Positions 5,227 through 7,434 of a stretch of 7,434 nucleotides of DNA are shown piece after piece. Positions within the stretch are counted from its first letter, which is position 1. The number at the start of each line of letters is the position of its first letter. Source of the stretch: Candidatus Atribacter alterifermentans. GTDB lineage: Bacteria; Atribacterota; Atribacteria; Atribacterales; Atribacteraceae. The notes beneath the pieces were generated by a model. That model saw nothing but the letters and a program-made list of their open reading frames with translations. It searched no databases and was not told the origin of the DNA. Position numbers and translations under genes: made by a program. The stretch covers positions 1-7,434 of the forward strand of contig JAAYUP010000084.1 in assembly GCA_012517635.1 (NCBI GenBank), read 5' to 3'.

Positions 5227-6129
5227 GTGAAATACAAAAAATACTGGATTTCCCTGTTGTTTTGTCTTATATTCATTGCCATAAATACAGCTGCATTTAC
5301 CTCTGAAAAAACCAATTTAATACAATATGGAAAAGGGTATCGTTTTGAAGAAAATGGCTGGATTTTTGTTCATATCGAAGGTGACCCCTACGAAAGGGGT
5401 TATCAACATGGCTATCTTGCTGCTGAAGAATTGCGGGAAATATTAAGAACAGCTCAATTTATAATACCTTTTAATACTGGTATGGAATGGCAGTTTTTTG
5501 TTGATGCCGCCGACAGATTATTTACTAAATTCATCGATCCCGAAATTGATATTGAAGTCGCTCGAAAGATTTTGGCTGATAACTATGATGTGTATGCCTC
5601 TGAATTGCTCAACGATAAGGGTTTGGCGTTGGGAATTTACGACGCAAGGGTAACAATTCCTGGGACCTATGTCGATGAAGACGATCCCAGTTACTTTCTA
5701 ATAGGAGGTCCTTTTAAATCTTGTTTAGCTCATTATCTGAAAAACGATCTTCAATTCGAAAGTAATCTTTCCTATTTTTCTGGTTCAGCGGAAGTATATG
5801 AAAAATGGAATTGGGAATCAGGTCGCCCTATTCCAAGATATGAAGGAACGGTAAGTCTGGGATATCCGAATCAATGTGAGGAATTGTCAAAAGCCTTACG
5901 TCGTTCTGATTTTCTCAATGTGTTCATAGCGAGCGGGGTGTATGATTTGGAATGTCCCTATGATTCTGTACTTTACAGTATAAATCATTTAGATCTACCA
6001 GCGGAACGAAGAAATAATATCACTCTTCGACTTTATCCTGGAGGCCATATGCTCTATACCAATCCTGAAGCCCTTGCCCAATTAAAAAAGGATTTAGAAA
6101 TATTTTATCAAGATATTCTTGGAGAGTGA
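5227..6129 (+). CDS. Exported chimeric protein: C45-type N-terminal part joined to S10-type carboxypeptidase C-terminal part, nucleophiles absent
   Basis: A 300-residue protein from GTG at 5227, with AAGGG (5215-5219) 7 nt before it. Residues 1-23 are a signal peptide, so it is exported. Residues about 40-105 (GWIFVHIEGDPYERGYQHG, LAAEELREIL, FFVDAADRLFTKFIDPE) resemble the start of C45-family acyltransferase/hydrolases, which in full form continue to a catalytic cysteine. From about 123 onward (ELLNDKGLALGIYDAR, DPSYFLIGGPF, NVFIASGVYDLECPYDS, RRNNITLRLYPGGHMLYTNP) it resembles the C-terminal third of COG2939/S10 serine carboxypeptidases, including the equivalents of catalytic Asp (D240) and His (H274). 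The GES(Y/F)GG serine motif of S10 and the C45 cysteine are both missing. Full-length relatives of either family are clearly longer than 300 residues. The reading frame is intact. I infer an in-frame deletion fusing two neighbouring genes, a new inactive or binding protein, or an assembly join. It heads an operon with the gene starting 5 nt later. Confidence 0.75.
   Translation: MKYKKYWISLLFCLIFIAINTAAFTSEKTNLIQYGKGYRFEENGWIFVHIEGDPYERGYQHGYLAAEELREILRTAQFIIPFNTGMEWQFFVDAADRLFTKFIDPEIDIEVARKILADNYDVYASELLNDKGLALGIYDARVTIPGTYVDEDDPSYFLIGGPFKSCLAHYLKNDLQFESNLSYFSGSAEVYEKWNWESGRPIPRYEGTVSLGYPNQCEELSKALRRSDFLNVFIASGVYDLECPYDSVLYSINHLDLPAERRNNITLRLYPGGHMLYTNPEALAQLKKDLEIFYQDILGE
6121..6124 (+). 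promoter_or_regulatory. Ribosome binding site that decides the start of the metallo-beta-lactamase-fold gene
   Basis: GGAG, inside the last codons of the preceding gene, lies 10 nt before ATG 6135. The alternative GTG at 6126 would sit right next to it, with no room for ribosome spacing, and another ATG at 6150 is less well placed. Confidence 0.5.
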
Positions 6130-6134
6130 TTTTT

Positions 6135-7013
6135 ATGGGACGGAAGAAAATGAAGAAGTCCTCACAGAAGATTAAAATCTATACTTTGGTAGATAACACA
6201 GCCGGTTACGGTTATCAGGGAGAATGGGGGCTTAGTTTTTACATAGAAGCTTATGGACATAAAATACTATTTGATACCGGAATGACCTCTCTATCTTCCG
6301 AAAATGCTCGATTAGCAAAAATCGACCTTTCATCTATTGATACTTTAGTTCTAAGTCATGGGCATAATGACCATACAGGAGGTTTAGTTGATTTCTTGAA
6401 ATATATTGGGGATGTTCCAGTTATTGCTCACCCCGATATTTGGACCAAAAAGTATGTCCGAGAAAACCGAAACTCTTTTGAATATATTGGAATTCCAGTT
6501 TGCCAAGAAGAATTGGAGAGCAAGGGTGCACGATTTCATTTAACAACAAAAACTTTTGAAATTTGTCAATCAATTAGAACCACCGGTGAAGTAGAGCTAA
6601 ATAATCCTTATGAAAAAATTGATAGTGATTTGTTGGTGAAAACTACTGGAGAATATACTCCTGATCCAATGATGGATGATGTGTCTTTAATTATCCAAAC
6701 CGAACGAGGCTTGGTGGTTGTTGCTGGTTGTGCTCATCGTGGAATTATAAACACACTCCAGCATGCTCAGAAAATGACCGGAGATCTTCGAATTTTAAAT
6801 GTTATCGGAGGGTTCCATCTTTATCAAGCCTCTCAAGAACGATTGGATTGGACGATTCAAACCCTGAAAGCTATGGATGTCAAAAAGGTAAGCCCCTGTC
6901 ATTGTACCGGATTCAATGCCATGGTTCAGATTTACCAAAATATGCCAGAACATTATCAACCGATTTACGCCGGATCAGTTCTTGAAATTGAAACTAAGCT
7001 TGGAACCGAATGA
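6135..7013 (+). CDS. Metallo-beta-lactamase-fold protein of the COG1237 type
   Basis: A 292-residue cytoplasmic protein without a signal peptide, starting 5 nt after the stop of the preceding gene and so translationally close to it. A GTG at 6126 would overlap that stop by 4 nt but is less likely. Metal-binding motifs in order: SHGHNDHTGG (H75, H77, D79, H80) after ILFDTGMT; VVVAGCAHRG with H201; VIGGFHL with H228; and SPCHCTG with H256. GCAH, GGFHL and PCHCTG together with an N-terminal VDNTAGYG mark the COG1237 subgroup. Members are often labelled 7,8-dihydropterin-6-yl-methyl-4-(beta-D-ribofuranosyl)aminobenzene 5'-phosphate synthase-like, from an archaeal methanopterin pathway enzyme. In bacteria without that pathway the label is only a fold-level name, and the substrate here is unknown. 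All metal ligands appear present, so an active metal-dependent hydrolase or lyase is likely. Confidence 0.9.
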   Translation: MGRKKMKKSSQKIKIYTLVDNTAGYGYQGEWGLSFYIEAYGHKILFDTGMTSLSSENARLAKIDLSSIDTLVLSHGHNDHTGGLVDFLKYIGDVPVIAHPDIWTKKYVRENRNSFEYIGIPVCQEELESKGARFHLTTKTFEICQSIRTTGEVELNNPYEKIDSDLLVKTTGEYTPDPMMDDVSLIIQTERGLVVVAGCAHRGIINTLQHAQKMTGDLRILNVIGGFHLYQASQERLDWTIQTLKAMDVKKVSPCHCTGFNAMVQIYQNMPEHYQPIYAGSVLEIETKLGTE

Positions 7014-7097
7014 GTATTGTTAGTTGATTTTCAGGTGTGCAGTGACGAGGCAAGCTCATCTACCTAATGTTAAAAAACAGGAAAGGAGGGAAATAAA
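7014..7097 (+). other. Short gap between operon genes
   Basis: These 84 bases have no clear terminator: there is no stable stem followed by a T-run. Near the end lies a strong ribosome site, GGAGGG (7085-7090), for the next gene. Read-through from the preceding gene is therefore plausible. The piece GACGAGGCAAGCTCATC resembles decayed intergenic repeat text but cannot be assigned. Confidence 0.4.
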
Positions 7098-7434
7098 ATG
7101 AAATTGAAATGGGCATTTTTGGTCGAAGTAGTTTTGGTCGTTTTAATGGTTTTTTCCTTTTCCATTCCAGTATTTTCCTACAACAATGATAATCAAGCCC
7201 GAACCATGGAGGGCGGACCTCATCGAGCCATTCATTATTATGCCATTCAGTCATTTTTAAATAATAAAAGAAACGATTCCATCTTTAACAAGTATAATTT
7301 TACCAACGGAAGGGATTTGTCCGGCATCACGGTCATCCAACCTGGCGATTGGAAAGAAGACATCCTTGAAGGGGAAAGAGAAGGAAAGTGGTATCAATGG
7401 GTGATAGAAGGTGGCTACACTGCTGATGAACCGG
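7098..7434 (+). CDS. Exported protein, N-terminal fragment; possibly zinc-dependent phospholipase C/P1 nuclease-like
   Basis: The first 112 complete codons are present; the gene continues past the right edge. ATG 7098 has AAAGGAGGG (7082-7090) ending 7 nt upstream, a near-ideal ribosome site. Residues 1-27 form a signal peptide (KLK start, hydrophobic core, PVFS cleavage region), so the product is exported. The mature part has GGPHRAIHYYAIQSFL early on and later WKEDILEGEREG, then WYQWVIEGGYTADEP. A histidine near the mature N-terminus in an H-x-x-I-x-x-x-A helix, followed by a helix with an I-x-x-G-x-x-x-DEP pattern, is reminiscent of the zinc-dependent phospholipase C/S1-P1 nuclease fold, where the motif after the window end would be HFYDP-like. 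The resemblance is from memory and the fragment is short, so the product may be something else. It probably belongs to the operon starting at 5227. Confidence 0.75.
   Translation, partial: MKLKWAFLVEVVLVVLMVFSFSIPVFSYNNDNQARTMEGGPHRAIHYYAIQSFLNNKRNDSIFNKYNFTNGRDLSGITVIQPGDWKEDILEGEREGKWYQWVIEGGYTADEP

Noticed and set aside
5227..5301. Lipoprotein signal with Cys13 in the chimera
   Set aside because: LLFC lies in the middle of the hydrophobic core and does not fit a lipobox position; ordinary signal peptidase cleavage near residue 23 fits better.
6126..6134. GTG start at 6126 overlapping the preceding stop
   Set aside because: The only Shine-Dalgarno-like sequence, GGAG at 6121-6124, is too close to this GTG and well spaced for ATG 6135.
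6728..6985. Plus-strand open frame of 85 codons in another frame
   Set aside because: It overlaps the metallo-beta-lactamase-fold gene, whose motifs prove its own frame.
7060..7254. Minus-strand open frame of 64 codons
   Set aside because: It lies opposite the signal peptide region of the gene at 7098, which has a strong ribosome site; the antisense frame has none.

Overview
AT-rich bacterial window with compact genes, Shine-Dalgarno-led starts (ATG, GTG and TTG) and many Sec signal peptides. It holds six genes with supportable boundaries or products, plus one gene fragment at each edge (the left one is counted among neither): a sugar-type periplasmic binding protein, a large secreted repeat protein, a PhzF-family protein, a small membrane protein, a C45/S10 chimera, a metallo-beta-lactamase-fold protein and the start of another exported protein. 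The gene content and the CCCTCATCCTCACC / GTCATCCTGAGCG style intergenic repeats remind me of uncultured anaerobic lineages such as Atribacterota. That placement is an inference from general resemblance and is not proven by anything in the window.

Left part, minus strand (1-3047). The edge holds the first 57 codons of a periplasmic sugar-type binding protein, with a recognisable promoter. Upstream of it on the same strand is a 915-residue secreted protein. It combines four SKICH/Ig-like repeats carrying DWIGLYK/SDRDYL motifs, a LamG/concanavalin-like domain, and two copies of an unnamed alpha/beta module. It looks like a surface or envelope adhesion/binding protein with no visible catalytic site.

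Middle (3048-5226). A divergent intergenic region leads to a plus-strand PhzF-family isomerase-like gene with all its key residues. A roughly 420-bp non-coding stretch follows, packed with degenerate GC-rich repeats. Next is a small minus-strand four-helix membrane protein (DUF4064-like), and then an AT-rich intergenic region of about 316 bp.

Right part, plus strand (5227-7434), a probable operon. First comes a 300-residue exported protein that appears to join the N-terminal part of a C45-type acyltransferase/hydrolase to the C-terminal part of an S10-type serine carboxypeptidase, leaving out both catalytic nucleophiles. Five bases later is a COG1237-type metallo-beta-lactamase-fold protein. 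After 84 bases comes the start of another exported protein, possibly a zinc-dependent phospholipase C/P1 nuclease-like enzyme, which runs off the window.

The most unusual item is the C45/S10 chimera. It is either a deletion-born fusion of two formerly adjacent hydrolase genes or an assembly join. No CRISPR array, tRNA, rRNA, transposase or clear defence system was seen.
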